DNA of 38,736 nt from Comamonadaceae bacterium (GCA_947453965.1 CANGIQ010000027.1:1-38736), one strand, 5' to 3'; shown: positions 9,354 through 21,517, numbered from the stretch's first letter. A program made the numbers and translations. The notes: generated by a model not told the origin, from the letters alone.

Positions 9354-10424
9354 TCAGCACCCCTCCTGCGGGGCACTCAGCAAAGCGCCATCGGTTTGAA
9401 ACACATACACATCCTGCGGATTGAAATACGCCACGATGGAAGCTCCCAAATCAAAGAAATGCACCCCCGTGAGCTGCATCACCCACTCACCCATGGCGCT
9501 GTGCACATGCACATAGGTGTCGGTGCCCGAAATTTCTGCCAGCTGCACACGCCCCGTGATCGACACATCGCCTGACCGCTCACTCACACGCAGCGCTGCT
9601 GCGCGCACCCCCACCACCACCTCCGGGCTGGGTGAGGCCACAGGCGGCAAGGCCAGCAACGGGCCATTGCGCAATTGCCAGCCTTGCGCATGGTGGTGCG
9701 CCATCGCCACGTTCAAGGGCGGGTCACTGAAGGCACGCGCCACGTCCAGCGAAGCAGGTCGGCGAAACACCTCTAAGGTGGGGCCGTATTGCAACAAGCG
9801 CCCCTCTTTGAGCACAGCGGTGTAACCCCCCAGCAGCAAGGCCTCACTGGGGTCGGTGGTCGCGTACACCACGGTGGATTCGCCCGTGGCAAACAGTTGG
9901 GTGAGTTCTTCGCGCAGCTCTTCGCGCAATTTGTAATCAAGGTTAACCAAGGGCTCGTCCAGCAGCATCAAGGGTGCGTTCTTGGCCAATGCACGCGCCA
10001 AAGCCACGCGTTGTTGTTGGCCGCCAGACAGCTCGGCGGGCAAGCGCTGCAAAAACGGATCGATGCGCAAGCGTTGCGCCAAGCTGCGCACACGCGCCTC
10101 CACATCAGGCGCAGCACGCAAACGCAGGGGTGACGCAATGTTGTCAAACACCGTCATCGAGGGGTAGTTGATGAACTGCTGGTACACCATGGCCACATTG
10201 CGCTCGCGCACGGGCTGGCCGGTCACATCCACACCGTCTACCAGCAAGCGGCCGGCGCTGGGCACATCGAGCCCCGCCATCAAGCGCATGACACTGGTTT
10301 TACCCGCTTGGGTAGCCCCCAGCAAGACCGTGACGGCCCCTGACTGCAAGCTCAGACTGATGGGATACAAATGGGTCTGTGCGCCAACGGTTTTGCTGAT
10401 TTGGGATAACTCAAGCTTGGACAA
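9354..10424 (-). CDS. glpS: Glycerol ABC transporter, ATPase subunit lacking the switch histidine
   Basis: A 356-residue MalK-like ATPase and first gene of the importer operon. Walker A is GATQAGKT (36-43), the signature LSGGQ is perfect (132-136), and Walker B LMLLDE ends in Glu157. The H-loop, normally THD, reads ATTDPSEA, with Thr190 where the switch histidine belongs. The defect complements that of GlpT. Translation starts at a TTG (10424), with AAAGGA seven bases upstream giving the N-terminus [15 protein letters not shown] start on the leading ATPase gene may lower its expression. The operon promoter and GlpR sites lie in the divergent region towards glpR. Confidence 0.9.
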   Translation of the reverse strand: MSKLELSQISKTVGAQTHLYPISLSLQSGAVTVLLGATQAGKTSVMRLMAGLDVPSAGRLLVDGVDVTGQPVRERNVAMVYQQFINYPSMTVFDNIASPLRLRAAPDVEARVRSLAQRLRIDPFLQRLPAELSGGQQQRVALARALAKNAPLMLLDEPLVNLDYKLREELREELTQLFATGESTVVYATTDPSEALLLGGYTAVLKEGRLLQYGPTLEVFRRPASLDVARAFSDPPLNVAMAHHHAQGWQLRNGPLLALPPVASPSPEVVVGVRAAALRVSERSGDVSITGRVQLAEISGTDTYVHVHSAMGEWVMQLTGVHFFDLGASIVAYFNPQDVYVFQTDGALLSAPQEGC

Positions 10425-10439
10425 TGTGTTTCCTTTCTT

Positions 10440-10476
10440 TTCGAATTTTTGTTCGATTTTGTTTTTATTGATTCGG
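10440..10476. promoter_or_regulatory. Divergent glpS/glpR control region with TTCG repeats
   Basis: The 131-base gap between glpS and glpR is AT-rich on the glpS side. It holds TTCGA at 10440-10444, TTCGA at 10452-10456 and TTCGG at 10472-10476. DeoR-type GlpR proteins recognise TTCG-containing repeats near their promoters, so these are candidate operators. A separate TGGTCA direct repeat (10514-10519 and 10524-10529), spaced by one helical turn, lies nearer glpR. I could not assign the promoter boxes with confidence. Confidence 0.5.
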
Positions 10477-10555
10477 TAATTTCCCTAACTCGCGCCCAAT
10501 CGCGCATGATTTATGGTCACGGCTGGTCAAAAATTTTCTTTTCAACGCTTACAGC

Positions 10556-11329
10556 ATGTCGCCCAATCCACGCCAAACCCTCTTGCTAGAAACCGTCAAA
10601 CAGCAAGGCTCTGCATCCATTGAGTTTTTGGCAGAAAAGTTCAATGTCACCTTGCAAACCGTGCGCCGTGATGTGCAACGTTTGTCTGAGGCGGGCTTGC
10701 TGGCACGTTTTCATGGCGGCGTGCGCATGCCCAGCTCGACCACCGAGAACATTGCCTACCGCCAACGCCAAGCCCTCACGGCAGATGGCAAGGCACGCAT
10801 TGCACACGCGGTGGCGCAGCATGTGCCCAATGGCTGCTCGCTCATCATGAACATTGGCACCACGATGGAAGCCATCGCCCACGCCCTGATGCAGCACAAA
10901 GAGCTGCGCGTCATCACCAACAACCTGAACGTGGCCGCCATCTTGAGTGGCAACCCACATTGCGAAGTCATCGTGACCGGGGGCGTGGTGCGTGGCGTGG
11001 ACCGTGGCATCGTGGGCGAGGCGACGGTGGATTTCATTCGCCAGTTCAAGGTCGACATTGGCTTGATTGGCATCAGCGGCATTGAAGACGACGGAACCTT
11101 GCGCGACTACGACTACCGCGAAGTCAAGGTCGCGCGCGCCATCATCGAGCATTCGCGCGAGGTGTGGCTGGCGGCCGACCACACCAAATTCAACCGCCCA
11201 GCCATGGTCAAACTCGCGCCGATGGCCGACATTGACCGTGTCTTCACCGACCAAGCACCCACCCCCAGTTTTGTTGACATGATGGACCACGCTGGCGTGG
11301 AATGCATCGTCGCCCCACAGGAAGATTGA
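10556..11329 (+). CDS. glpR: DeoR-family glycerol regulon repressor
   Basis: A 257-residue transcription factor. The N-terminal DeoR winged helix-turn-helix spans about residues 20-60 (SIEFLAEKFNVTLQTVRRDVQRLSE), followed by the DeoRC sugar-phosphate-binding domain with NIGTTMEAIAHAL and the DYREVKVARAI segment. In the family, glycerol 3-phosphate releases the repressor from DNA. It is divergent from the importer operon and lies two bases before glpK, so it probably controls both sides and itself. No good Shine-Dalgarno site precedes ATG 10556. Confidence 0.92.
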   Translation: MSPNPRQTLLLETVKQQGSASIEFLAEKFNVTLQTVRRDVQRLSEAGLLARFHGGVRMPSSTTENIAYRQRQALTADGKARIAHAVAQHVPNGCSLIMNIGTTMEAIAHALMQHKELRVITNNLNVAAILSGNPHCEVIVTGGVVRGVDRGIVGEATVDFIRQFKVDIGLIGISGIEDDGTLRDYDYREVKVARAIIEHSREVWLAADHTKFNRPAMVKLAPMADIDRVFTDQAPTPSFVDMMDHAGVECIVAPQED

Positions 11330-11331
11330 CC

Positions 11332-12825
<1,494 letters not shown>

Positions 12826-12841
12826 TCGACAATCAGGCCCC

Positions 12842-13672
12842 ATGTCACATGCAACACACACCTCCTCCACCCTCGCGTTCATTGGCGGGGGCAATATGGC
12901 CAGCGCCATCATCGGCGGGCTGATCAAACAAGGCACACCGGCCCAACACATCGTGGTGGTCGAGCCGTTCGCCACAGCACGCGAACGTTTGCACACCGAA
13001 TTCAAGGTGCGCACCTTAGAAGCTGCCGATGCCACGCTGCACGAGGCTGGCCTGGTGGTGTGGGCCGTTAAGCCCCAAACCTTCAAAGAAGCAGCCGAGC
13101 AAGTGCGCGCCCATTGCAGCCACGCCTTGCATCTGAGCGTGGCCGCCGGTATTCGCAGCGACAGCATTGCGCAATGGCTGGGCACCGAGCGCGTGGTGCG
13201 TGCCATGCCCAACACCCCGGCCTTGGTGGGTTTGGGTCAAACCGGTTTGTTTGCGCGGCCTGCGGTCACTCCCGCCGACAAGCAGTGGATTGAGCAGGTC
13301 GTGGCCACCACCGGGCAGTACCTGTGGGTCAACGATGAGCCCTTGCTCGATGCCGTCACGGCCATTTCGGGCTCTGGCCCCGCCTATGTGTTTTTCTTCA
13401 TCGAAGCCATGATCGATGCAGGCACCAAAATGGGGCTCACGCCTGCGCAAGCGCATCAATTGGCCGTGGGCACCTTTGTTGGCGCCTCGGAGTTGGCGCG
13501 TAGCGCCAGCGAACCGCCCTCGGTGCTGCGCGAACGCGTCACCTCCAAAGGCGGCACCACCTACGCGGCCATCACGTCACTGCAAGAAGCTGGCGTTGCC
13601 TCTTTGTTTGAAGCCGCACTCAAAGCCGCTGAGCATCGCGCCAAAGAGCTGGGTGACGCCTTCGGAGCGTAA
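12842..13672 (+). CDS. proC: Pyrroline-5-carboxylate reductase
   Basis: A 276-residue enzyme that reduces 1-pyrroline-5-carboxylate to proline with NAD(P)H. The N-terminal Rossmann motif is FIGGGNMASAIIGGL, and the C-terminal family signature runs from SGSGPAYVFFFIEAM to RVTSKGGTTYAAI. It begins 16 bases after glpK. A GACAAT box (12828-12833) lies eight bases upstream of the ATG, so if that box is a -10 element the transcript would be nearly leaderless. Functional link to the glycerol genes is unlikely; it is simply the next gene. Confidence 0.95.
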   Translation: MSHATHTSSTLAFIGGGNMASAIIGGLIKQGTPAQHIVVVEPFATARERLHTEFKVRTLEAADATLHEAGLVVWAVKPQTFKEAAEQVRAHCSHALHLSVAAGIRSDSIAQWLGTERVVRAMPNTPALVGLGQTGLFARPAVTPADKQWIEQVVATTGQYLWVNDEPLLDAVTAISGSGPAYVFFFIEAMIDAGTKMGLTPAQAHQLAVGTFVGASELARSASEPPSVLRERVTSKGGTTYAAITSLQEAGVASLFEAALKAAEHRAKELGDAFGA

Positions 13673-13733
13673 GGTTCAAGTCGCCCATGGTGCGACAATA
13701 AGGCCGTCGAGATTTCAAAAAAACTTTTCACAC

Positions 13734-13964
13734 ATGAACAAACTACTTCTCTCTCTGGTGTCAGCCGCCGCCTTGGCGCTGCCCTTCGCGACCACGGCTC
13801 AAACAGCAGCGCCCGCCCAAGCCGTCGCCCCTGTGGCTCCTGCTGTTCAAGCTGCTCCCGCTGTGACTGACACAGCCGCAGCCCCTGCGTCGAACAAAGC
13901 CGACAAAAAAGCCAAGAAGAAAAAACACAAAAAGAAAAAGCATAAAAAAGCCAAGGCCCATTGA
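13734..13964 (+). CDS. Small secreted Ala/Pro-rich protein with a polylysine tail
   Basis: A 76-residue protein beginning MNKLLLSLVSAAALALPFATTAQ, a clear signal peptide. The mature part is Ala/Pro/Val-rich to about residue 53 and ends in a tail of Lys, His and Ala only (KKAKKKKHKKKKHKKAKAH). I do not recognise a named family; similar short proteins occur as hypotheticals in the order. The tail could bind nucleic acid, a polyanionic surface or metal, but that is inference. The gene is followed by a strong bidirectional terminator and lies alone between proC and ubiA. The tail is coded by several A-runs of up to six. Confidence 0.75.
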   Translation: MNKLLLSLVSAAALALPFATTAQTAAPAQAVAPVAPAVQAAPAVTDTAAAPASNKADKKAKKKKHKKKKHKKAKAH

Positions 13965-13983
13965 TCAGCCAAGCTTCGTGCAC

Positions 13984-14013
13984 AAAAAAAGCGCTTGAAT
14001 CAAGCGCTTTTTT
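13984..14013. terminator. Bidirectional terminator between the Lys-rich gene and ubiA
   Basis: GCGCTTG and CAAGCGC form a 7-bp stem around AAT, flanked by seven A on one side and six T on the other. The A/T arms extend the stem and supply a U-tract in both directions. It serves the plus-strand gene ending at 13964 and the minus-strand recG-oxyR-ubiA unit ending at 14031. Confidence 0.9.
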
Positions 14014-14030
14014 ACATCTTCACGCGCCAC

Positions 14031-14936
14031 TCAGCGCAAGGCGTAACCCAGCACAACGCCCACAAACACGGTGGCGCCTAACCAGTGGTTCAAGCGAAAC
14101 GCCTTGAAGCACCCCTCACGGGTACGCCCCTTGATCAAGGAAAAATGCCACACCGCTTGCAAGGTGGCCACCACCAAAGCCAGCAACCAAGGCCAACCCA
14201 ACTGGGCGTCACCCAGCAAGACCATCCAACCCTCAAGATAGATGGCATAAAAAGCCATCACCCCCGCCACGTCGTAGCGCCCGAGGGTGATGGCTGAAGT
14301 TTTCATGCCGATGCGCAGGTCGTCATCGCGGTCCACCATGGCGTATTCGGTGTCATAGGCCAAGACCCAAAACAAATTGAACGCCAGCAAGCCCCAGGCC
14401 AACGGTGGCACCGCATCCCATAAAACCTGGGTACTCAACGTGGCCCATGCGATGTCGCCGCCGCGCACAGCGGTGAATGCCAGCGGAATGCCAAAACTAA
14501 ACGCAATCCCCAGCACCGCCTGCGGCATCGACACATGACGTTTGGCGTAGGGGTAGACCAAGGTCACGGCCAAGGCAACGAACGACCACAGCACTGTGGC
14601 CAGGTTGGTGGTCAGCACCACCATCACAAACGCCGCCAACGCCAACACGGCACCGACCAGCAACGCCTCGCGCACGGACACCGCACCACGGGTCACCGGC
14701 CGTTGCGCCGTGCGTTTGACATGGCGGTCAAAGTCGCGGTCAGCCACATCGTTCAAGCAGCAGCCTGCGCTGCGCATCAACACCGTCCCCGCCACAAACA
14801 CCAGCACCAGCTCCCAGCCCGGCCAGCCATCGGCCGCCACCCACAAGGCCGACAACGAAGGCCACAGCAGCAGCAGCCAACCCGCGGGACGGTTCCAGCG
14901 GATCAAATCCAAATACAAACCGAGTCGTTCACGCAT
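14031..14936 (-). CDS. ubiA: 4-hydroxybenzoate polyprenyltransferase
   Basis: The enzyme attaches the polyprenyl tail to 4-hydroxybenzoate in ubiquinone synthesis, in the inner membrane. The 301-residue protein has about eight or nine hydrophobic segments. It carries both aspartate-rich motifs of the family: NDVADRDFD near residue 75 and [12 protein letters not shown] near 195, which bind Mg-diphosphate. ATG at 14936 ([20 protein letters not shown]) is chosen over in-frame TTG and GTG codons just before it. It starts ten bases after oxyR ends, so it is probably in the recG-oxyR-ubiA unit. Confidence 0.95.
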   Translation of the reverse strand: MRERLGLYLDLIRWNRPAGWLLLLWPSLSALWVAADGWPGWELVLVFVAGTVLMRSAGCCLNDVADRDFDRHVKRTAQRPVTRGAVSVREALLVGAVLALAAFVMVVLTTNLATVLWSFVALAVTLVYPYAKRHVSMPQAVLGIAFSFGIPLAFTAVRGGDIAWATLSTQVLWDAVPPLAWGLLAFNLFWVLAYDTEYAMVDRDDDLRIGMKTSAITLGRYDVAGVMAFYAIYLEGWMVLLGDAQLGWPWLLALVVATLQAVWHFSLIKGRTREGCFKAFRLNHWLGATVFVGVVLGYALR

Positions 14937-14946
14937 CACCAAGCAC

Positions 14947-15912
14947 TCACGAGAGGCGGTTCACGCCGGGCAGCTCGCAGGCGTAAATCGCATTGCGCAA
15001 AGCCGCAATCGCCTCGTAACGCGTGAAGCTGCGGCGCCAAGCCAGCACCACGCGCCGCGTGGGGGGCGCACCGCCCGCCTCGTCAGCAATGGGTAAATAA
15101 CGCACATAGGTTTCTTCGCTTTTCTTGCGCTTGGCCTGGGTGCCCAGGGCCTCTTTGGGCACGCTCAAACGCGGCACCAGCGTCACGCCCATACCGGCCG
15201 CCACCATGTGTTTGATGGTTTCCAGGGACGACCCCTCGAAGCTCTTTTGAATGCCTTCGGCATTGCTCGAAAAACGCGCAAACTCGGGACACACTTCCAA
15301 CACATGGTCACGGAAGCAATGGCCATTGCCCAGCAGCAACATGGTTTCGTTTTTCAACGCATCCGCCGTCACCGATGCCTGCGTGGCCAGCGGGTGGGTG
15401 CTGGGCACGGCAGCCATGAAGGGCTCGTCATACAACGGCGCAGTGGCCAAACCGGTGTCGGGAAAAGGCTCGGCCATGATGGCGCAATCGATCTCCCCGG
15501 TACGCAGCATTTCCAGCAGCTTGACGGTGAAGTTTTCTTGCAACATGAGCGGCATCTGCGGCGTTTTGGCAATCGCTTGACGCACCAAACTCGGCAGCAA
15601 ATACGGGCCAATCGTGTAGATCACGCCCAGCTTCAGAGGGCCTGCCAGCGGGTCTTTGCCGCGCTTGGCAATTTCTTTGATGCTGGCCGCTTGCTCCAAC
15701 ACGCTTTGCGCTTGGCGCACGATTTCTTCGCCCAACGCCGTCACCGCCACTTCGTTGGCGCTGCGTTCAAAGAGCTTGACGTCCAACTCTTCTTCGAGTT
15801 TTTTGATCGCCACCGACAGCGTGGGTTGCGACACAAAGCACGCATCGGCCGCGCGGCCAAAGTGTTTTTCACGGGCCACCGCGACGATGTATTTGAGTTC
15901 GGTCAGGGTCAT
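14947..15912 (-). CDS. oxyR: LysR-family hydrogen peroxide sensor OxyR
   Basis: A 321-residue LysR regulator with N-terminal helix-turn-helix (about residues 18-37, [20 protein letters not shown]). The redox pair is visible as Cys199 in GNGHCFRD and Cys208 in LEVCPEF, the same numbering as E. coli OxyR, where a C199-C208 disulfide activates the protein. It lies three bases after the recG stop, an arrangement also known from Pseudomonas aeruginosa (oxyR-recG). No catalase or ahpC gene is in the window, so its targets lie elsewhere. Confidence 0.93.
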   Translation of the reverse strand: MTLTELKYIVAVAREKHFGRAADACFVSQPTLSVAIKKLEEELDVKLFERSANEVAVTALGEEIVRQAQSVLEQAASIKEIAKRGKDPLAGPLKLGVIYTIGPYLLPSLVRQAIAKTPQMPLMLQENFTVKLLEMLRTGEIDCAIMAEPFPDTGLATAPLYDEPFMAAVPSTHPLATQASVTADALKNETMLLLGNGHCFRDHVLEVCPEFARFSSNAEGIQKSFEGSSLETIKHMVAAGMGVTLVPRLSVPKEALGTQAKRKKSEETYVRYLPIADEAGGAPPTRRVVLAWRRSFTRYEAIAALRNAIYACELPGVNRLS

Positions 15913-15915
15913 GGG

Positions 15916-18153
15916 TCAGGCTTTCAAGAAATCGGATTTTCCACCCAACCAGCGCTCGATGTGGCGCTGTGCCATGTCGGGATAGTTGTCCAACATCTGC
16001 GGGGCCAAGTGGCGCGCCCAGTCCAGCAGCGCCCCGTCTTCGGCCAAGTCGGCAAAACGCAGCAAGGCAGCACCCGATTGACGCGCGCCCAAGAACTCGC
16101 CGGGACCGCGAATTTCTAAATCACGCCGGGCGATCTCAAACCCATCCGAGGTTTCCACCATCGCGCGCAAACGCTCGCGGGCGGTTTCACTCACGCGTCC
16201 ACTCTCGCCCGTGGCGTACATCAGCACACAGGCCGATGCAGCGGCACCACGGCCCACGCGCCCACGCAACTGGTGCAGCTGGCTCAGGCCAAAACGCTCG
16301 GCATGCTCAATCACCATCAGCGAGGCATTGGGCACGTCCACCCCCACCTCGATCACCGTGGTGCTGACCAGCACCCCCATGGCGCCGCTTTCAAACTGGG
16401 CCATCACTGCCTTTTTGTCGGCCGGCGGCATGCGCGAATGCAGCAAGCCCACCAGCACAGGCTTCATGCCCGGCGGGTTGAGCGCCTCGGTCAACAGGGC
16501 ATGCGTTTCGGTGGCGTTGGTCAAATCGAGTGCTTCGCTTTCTTCAATCAACGGGCAGACCCAATAGACCTGACGGCCTTCGTCCAACTGATGGCGGATG
16601 CGTTCAACCAGCTCATCGCGCCGCGCCTCTGACACCAGCTTGGTCACCACCGGCGTGCGACCGGGCGGCAGCTCGTCCAAGGTGGACACATCGAGGTCGG
16701 CGTAGTAGCTCATGGCCAAGGTGCGGGGGATGGGGGTGGCGCTCATCATGAGCATGTGGGGTTCTTGTTGTGTGCCAGCGGTGTGAGCGGCGTCAGAGGG
16801 CGGGGCAGTAGGCGATATGGCTCCTCGCTTCGCTCTTAATGTCGCCACATCGCCTACCGCCCCGCCCTCTGACTCGTCTGTATGGTTCATCTTCTGACGC
16901 AAGGCCAAACGCTGGGCCACACCGAAGCGGTGTTGCTCGTCGATGATGGCGAGCGCTAAGTTTTTGAATTGCACTTGTTCTTGAATCACGGCATGCGTGC
17001 CGACTACCAAGGCGGCTTCGCCGCTGGCGATGAGGGCCAGCATTTCGGTGCGCTCTTTTTTCTTTTGACTGCCTGTGAGCCATGCCACGCGCTTACCCAG
17101 CGGCGCCAGTAACGGTTCGAGCCAGCCAATGAGTTTGCGGAAATGCTGCTCCGCCAAAATTTCGGTGGGTGCCATCAGCGCACATTGCCAGCCGCCATCC
17201 ATGGCAATGGCAGCGGCCAAGGCAGCGACCACGGTTTTGCCCGAGCCCACATCGCCTTGCAACAAACGGTGCATTGGCACTTGGCGCATCACGTCTTTGG
17301 CAATTTCTTCGCCCACGCGGCGCTGCGCACCAGTGAGCCCAAACGGCAACACGGCCAGCAACTGCTCGTGCAGTCCGCCTTGTTTCAGCGCCAAGGCAGG
17401 CGCACGCAGTTCGTCGCGTGCGCGCTTGGACTGGAGTTGCGACAGCTGCTGGGCCAGCAGTTCTTCTGCCTTGAGGCGTTGCCATGCGGGATGGGTGCGG
17501 TCTTCTAATTGTGTCAGCGACACATCCGGCGTGGGGTGGTGCAAAAAGTGCAGCGCCTGCTCCAGGCTCCAGGCCTTGGCATCAGCACCCATCGCCGAAC
17601 GCGGCAGCTGCTCGGGTGGAATGGTTTCAGCAAACGCGCCCTTGCGCGCCGCATGCACCAAGCCACTGTGCACGGCCTTGCGCAAATACACCTGCGGCAA
17701 ACCAGCCGATGTGGGGTACACGGGTGTGAGCGCCTGGGGCAGCTCACCGCCGGCCATGTGAAAACTCGGGTGCATCATGGTGCGCCCCATGAACCCGCCT
17801 TTGACCTCGCCGCGCAGGCGCAGGCGGTTGCCCACCGCCAAGGCTTTTTGCTGTGACGGGTAAAAGCTGAAAAACCGCAGCGTGCACGTGTCCGAACCAT
17901 CGTCCACCACCACCAGCAATTGGCGCCGTGGTTTGTAGGCCACCTCGCACGACACCACCGTGGCCTCGATTTGTGCCATGTCGCCCTCGCGCGTGTCGGC
18001 CAGCCGCACGATGCGGGTTTCGTCCTCGTAGCGCAGGGGCAAATGCAAGGCCAAATCAATGTCGCGGTCCAGCCCGAGTTTGCGCAACGCTTTTTGCGGT
18101 GCGGACAGGGGTTTTGTTTCCGGCTGAGCAGCGGTTTTGGCTTTGGGCGACAT
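15916..18153 (-). CDS. recG: ATP-dependent DNA helicase RecG with an inserted loop
   Basis: RecG regresses stalled replication forks and processes branched DNA. Visible are the N-terminal wedge/OB domain, Walker A GDVGSGKT, motif II DEQHRFG, motif III SATPIPRT, and the C-terminal QLRGRVGRG motif VI. ATG at 18153 gives 745 residues; a GTG eight codons earlier (18177) with AGG upstream is also possible. E. coli RecG has 693. Much of the excess is a stretch of about 42 residues between motifs II and III, where relatives have under ten. That stretch is largely coded by the 82-bp palindrome at 16792-16873. The frame stays open through it and all later motifs are intact, so the enzyme is probably functional. 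Confidence 0.93.
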   Translation of the reverse strand: MSPKAKTAAQPETKPLSAPQKALRKLGLDRDIDLALHLPLRYEDETRIVRLADTREGDMAQIEATVVSCEVAYKPRRQLLVVVDDGSDTCTLRFFSFYPSQQKALAVGNRLRLRGEVKGGFMGRTMMHPSFHMAGGELPQALTPVYPTSAGLPQVYLRKAVHSGLVHAARKGAFAETIPPEQLPRSAMGADAKAWSLEQALHFLHHPTPDVSLTQLEDRTHPAWQRLKAEELLAQQLSQLQSKRARDELRAPALALKQGGLHEQLLAVLPFGLTGAQRRVGEEIAKDVMRQVPMHRLLQGDVGSGKTVVAALAAAIAMDGGWQCALMAPTEILAEQHFRKLIGWLEPLLAPLGKRVAWLTGSQKKKERTEMLALIASGEAALVVGTHAVIQEQVQFKNLALAIIDEQHRFGVAQRLALRQKMNHTDESEGGAVGDVATLRAKRGAISPTAPPSDAAHTAGTQQEPHMLMMSATPIPRTLAMSYYADLDVSTLDELPPGRTPVVTKLVSEARRDELVERIRHQLDEGRQVYWVCPLIEESEALDLTNATETHALLTEALNPPGMKPVLVGLLHSRMPPADKKAVMAQFESGAMGVLVSTTVIEVGVDVPNASLMVIEHAERFGLSQLHQLRGRVGRGAAASACVLMYATGESGRVSETARERLRAMVETSDGFEIARRDLEIRGPGEFLGARQSGAALLRFADLAEDGALLDWARHLAPQMLDNYPDMAQRHIERWLGGKSDFLKA
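16792..16873. repeat. 82-bp palindromic element inside recG
   Basis: Two 30-base arms (16792-16821 and 16844-16873) are inverted copies with 28 of 30 positions matching, around a 22-base spacer. The arms begin GTCAGAGGGCGGGGC. Read in the recG frame the element codes for a small-residue and Pro-rich loop between helicase motifs II and III. It looks like a short non-autonomous mobile palindrome (REP/MITE-like, comparable in behaviour to the Rickettsia palindromic elements that insert in genes). No second copy of these arms is seen in this window. Confidence 0.75.
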
Positions 18154-18230
18154 GTCGTCAGATTGTGCCCGCGCCACGCACCTAAGCCTCGCGCATTACA
18201 ATTGCATCACACGTTGTTTTGGAAGCTCAC

Positions 18231-18494
18231 ATGAAGACATCCACCCTGCCCGCATTGCGTGTCAAGCCCGAGTTGCGCGAAGCGGCTGAGCGCGCCTTGC
18301 GGCCCAACGAAACCCTGTCCAAGTTGATGGAATCTTCGTTGGAGAACTTCATTGCGCAGCGTGCGGCCGAAGATGAATTCATTGCGCGTGGCCTGCGCGC
18401 CGCCGAAAGCGCGCAAAAGTCTAATCGCTACGTGAGCGCTGAAGCTGTGTTGGCACAACTCGACCAACGCATCGCTGCTGCCAAACGCACTTAA
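18231..18494 (+). CDS. Putative antitoxin of a ParE-type toxin-antitoxin pair (YlcI/YnfO-like)
   Basis: An 87-residue, largely helical protein starting MKTSTLPALRVKPELREAAERAL. The basic N-terminus with a short strand-like TLPALRV segment suggests a ribbon-helix-helix-like DNA-binding region, and the remainder carries SNRYVSAEAVLAQLDQRI, typical of short antitoxins placed before RelE/ParE toxins. Seven bases separate it from the toxin gene. ATG at 18231 with GGAAG upstream is preferred to a TTG four codons earlier. A TACAAT box at 18196-18201 may be its -10. Family naming is from memory of similar proteins. Confidence 0.65.
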   Translation: MKTSTLPALRVKPELREAAERALRPNETLSKLMESSLENFIAQRAAEDEFIARGLRAAESAQKSNRYVSAEAVLAQLDQRIAAAKRT

Positions 18495-18501
18495 AGCGCA
18501 C

Positions 18502-18810
18502 ATGACCCGGTTTGAAGTTCGCTTCACCGAAGAAGCACAAGCCGACTTGCTTCGCTTGTTTGATTTTTTGCTTGAACACGACCTGCAGGTGGCGCTGCGC
18601 GCACGCCAAACCCTGGAAGACAGCTTCAAACTGTTAGAACAATTTCCCTTCACCTGCCGCAAAGCGGCCCAGGGCGCACACGGCCCCCGGTTGCGAGAAC
18701 TCATCATTTCATTTGGTGCGTCTGGCTATGTGGCCTTGTTCGAAATAGACAACGCCACCACTGTGACCGTGCTGGCCCTGCGGCACCAGCGCGAAGAAGA
18801 CTTTCACTGA
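18502..18810 (+). CDS. ParE/RelE-superfamily toxin
   Basis: A 102-residue protein with the RelE/ParE fold pattern: an N-terminal strand FEVRFTEEAQADL, two helices, then the strands RELIISFGASGYVALFEI and VTVLALRHQREEDF. The final LALRHQRE resembles the conserved C-terminal strand of ParE toxins. It follows a small antitoxin-like gene closely. ParE members poison gyrase, while RelE members cut mRNA; sequence alone does not tell which applies here. The pair lies next to recG and may act in stress or genome stabilisation, as an inference. Confidence 0.78.
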   Translation: MTRFEVRFTEEAQADLLRLFDFLLEHDLQVALRARQTLEDSFKLLEQFPFTCRKAAQGAHGPRLRELIISFGASGYVALFEIDNATTVTVLALRHQREEDFH

Positions 18811-18880
18811 CGCTTGCAGATGCACTCTGCACGGACGTTTTACTCAGGGACAATCTCCAGAATCAACCCAAGGAGCACCT

Positions 18881-19090
18881 ATGAAAGTCAAAAGCATCCT
18901 CTCGAACGTGCAACTGGTGATCGCCGACTTGGAGGTTCACCTCAACGGCGAACTGCGCAGCAGTCCGACCTTGTGTGCGCTCATCCCAGCAACCGAAGGC
19001 ACACAAGAGCAGGTCATTCCACTCAACACGCCAGACGGACGCCCCATCTTCATGAATTTAGAAAACGCGATTCGTCCAGTCGACGCCTAA
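18881..19090 (+). CDS. Small hypothetical protein
   Basis: A 69-residue protein starting MKVKSILSNVQLVIADLEVHLNG and ending NLENAIRPVDA. An excellent AAGGAG seven bases before the ATG supports that it is translated. No signal peptide, membrane segment, cysteine pair or recognised family is visible beyond a probable alpha/beta fold. It stands between the toxin gene and queA, 70 and 48 bases away, and may share a transcript with either. Function unknown. Confidence 0.65.
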   Translation: MKVKSILSNVQLVIADLEVHLNGELRSSPTLCALIPATEGTQEQVIPLNTPDGRPIFMNLENAIRPVDA

Positions 19091-19138
19091 AATCACCGCT
19101 GTTTTTACTTGGAACGGGCCCGTCCGGCCCTCAAGCGC

Positions 19139-21437
<2,299 letters not shown>

Positions 21438-21462
21438 CGTACGGATGTAGTGGAAAACCACA

Positions 21463-21516
21463 TTCAAAATAAGAAGATTGAACGTTAGATTGTGAGGATC
21501 TAACAAAGAGATCCTC
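21463..21516 (+). promoter_or_regulatory. dctA leader: possible promoter and start-codon hairpin
   Basis: TTCAAA (21463-21468) and TAGATT (21486-21491), 17 bases apart, form a weak sigma70-like promoter. Next, GAGGATC (21494-21500) pairs perfectly with GATCCTC (21510-21516) around a nine-base loop, ending one base before the dctA ATG. Any ribosome-binding bases (GAGG or AAAGAG) fall in the stem or loop, so the structure may limit translation. With a start near 21498 part of the 5' arm would be lost, so the true start site decides whether the hairpin forms. Confidence 0.4.
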
Positions 21517-21517
21517 T

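Noticed and set aside
15208..16119. A 303-codon plus-strand frame opposite oxyR and the end of recG
   Set aside because: The opposite strand encodes two well-conserved proteins with all key residues; this frame has no start signal or recognisable domain.
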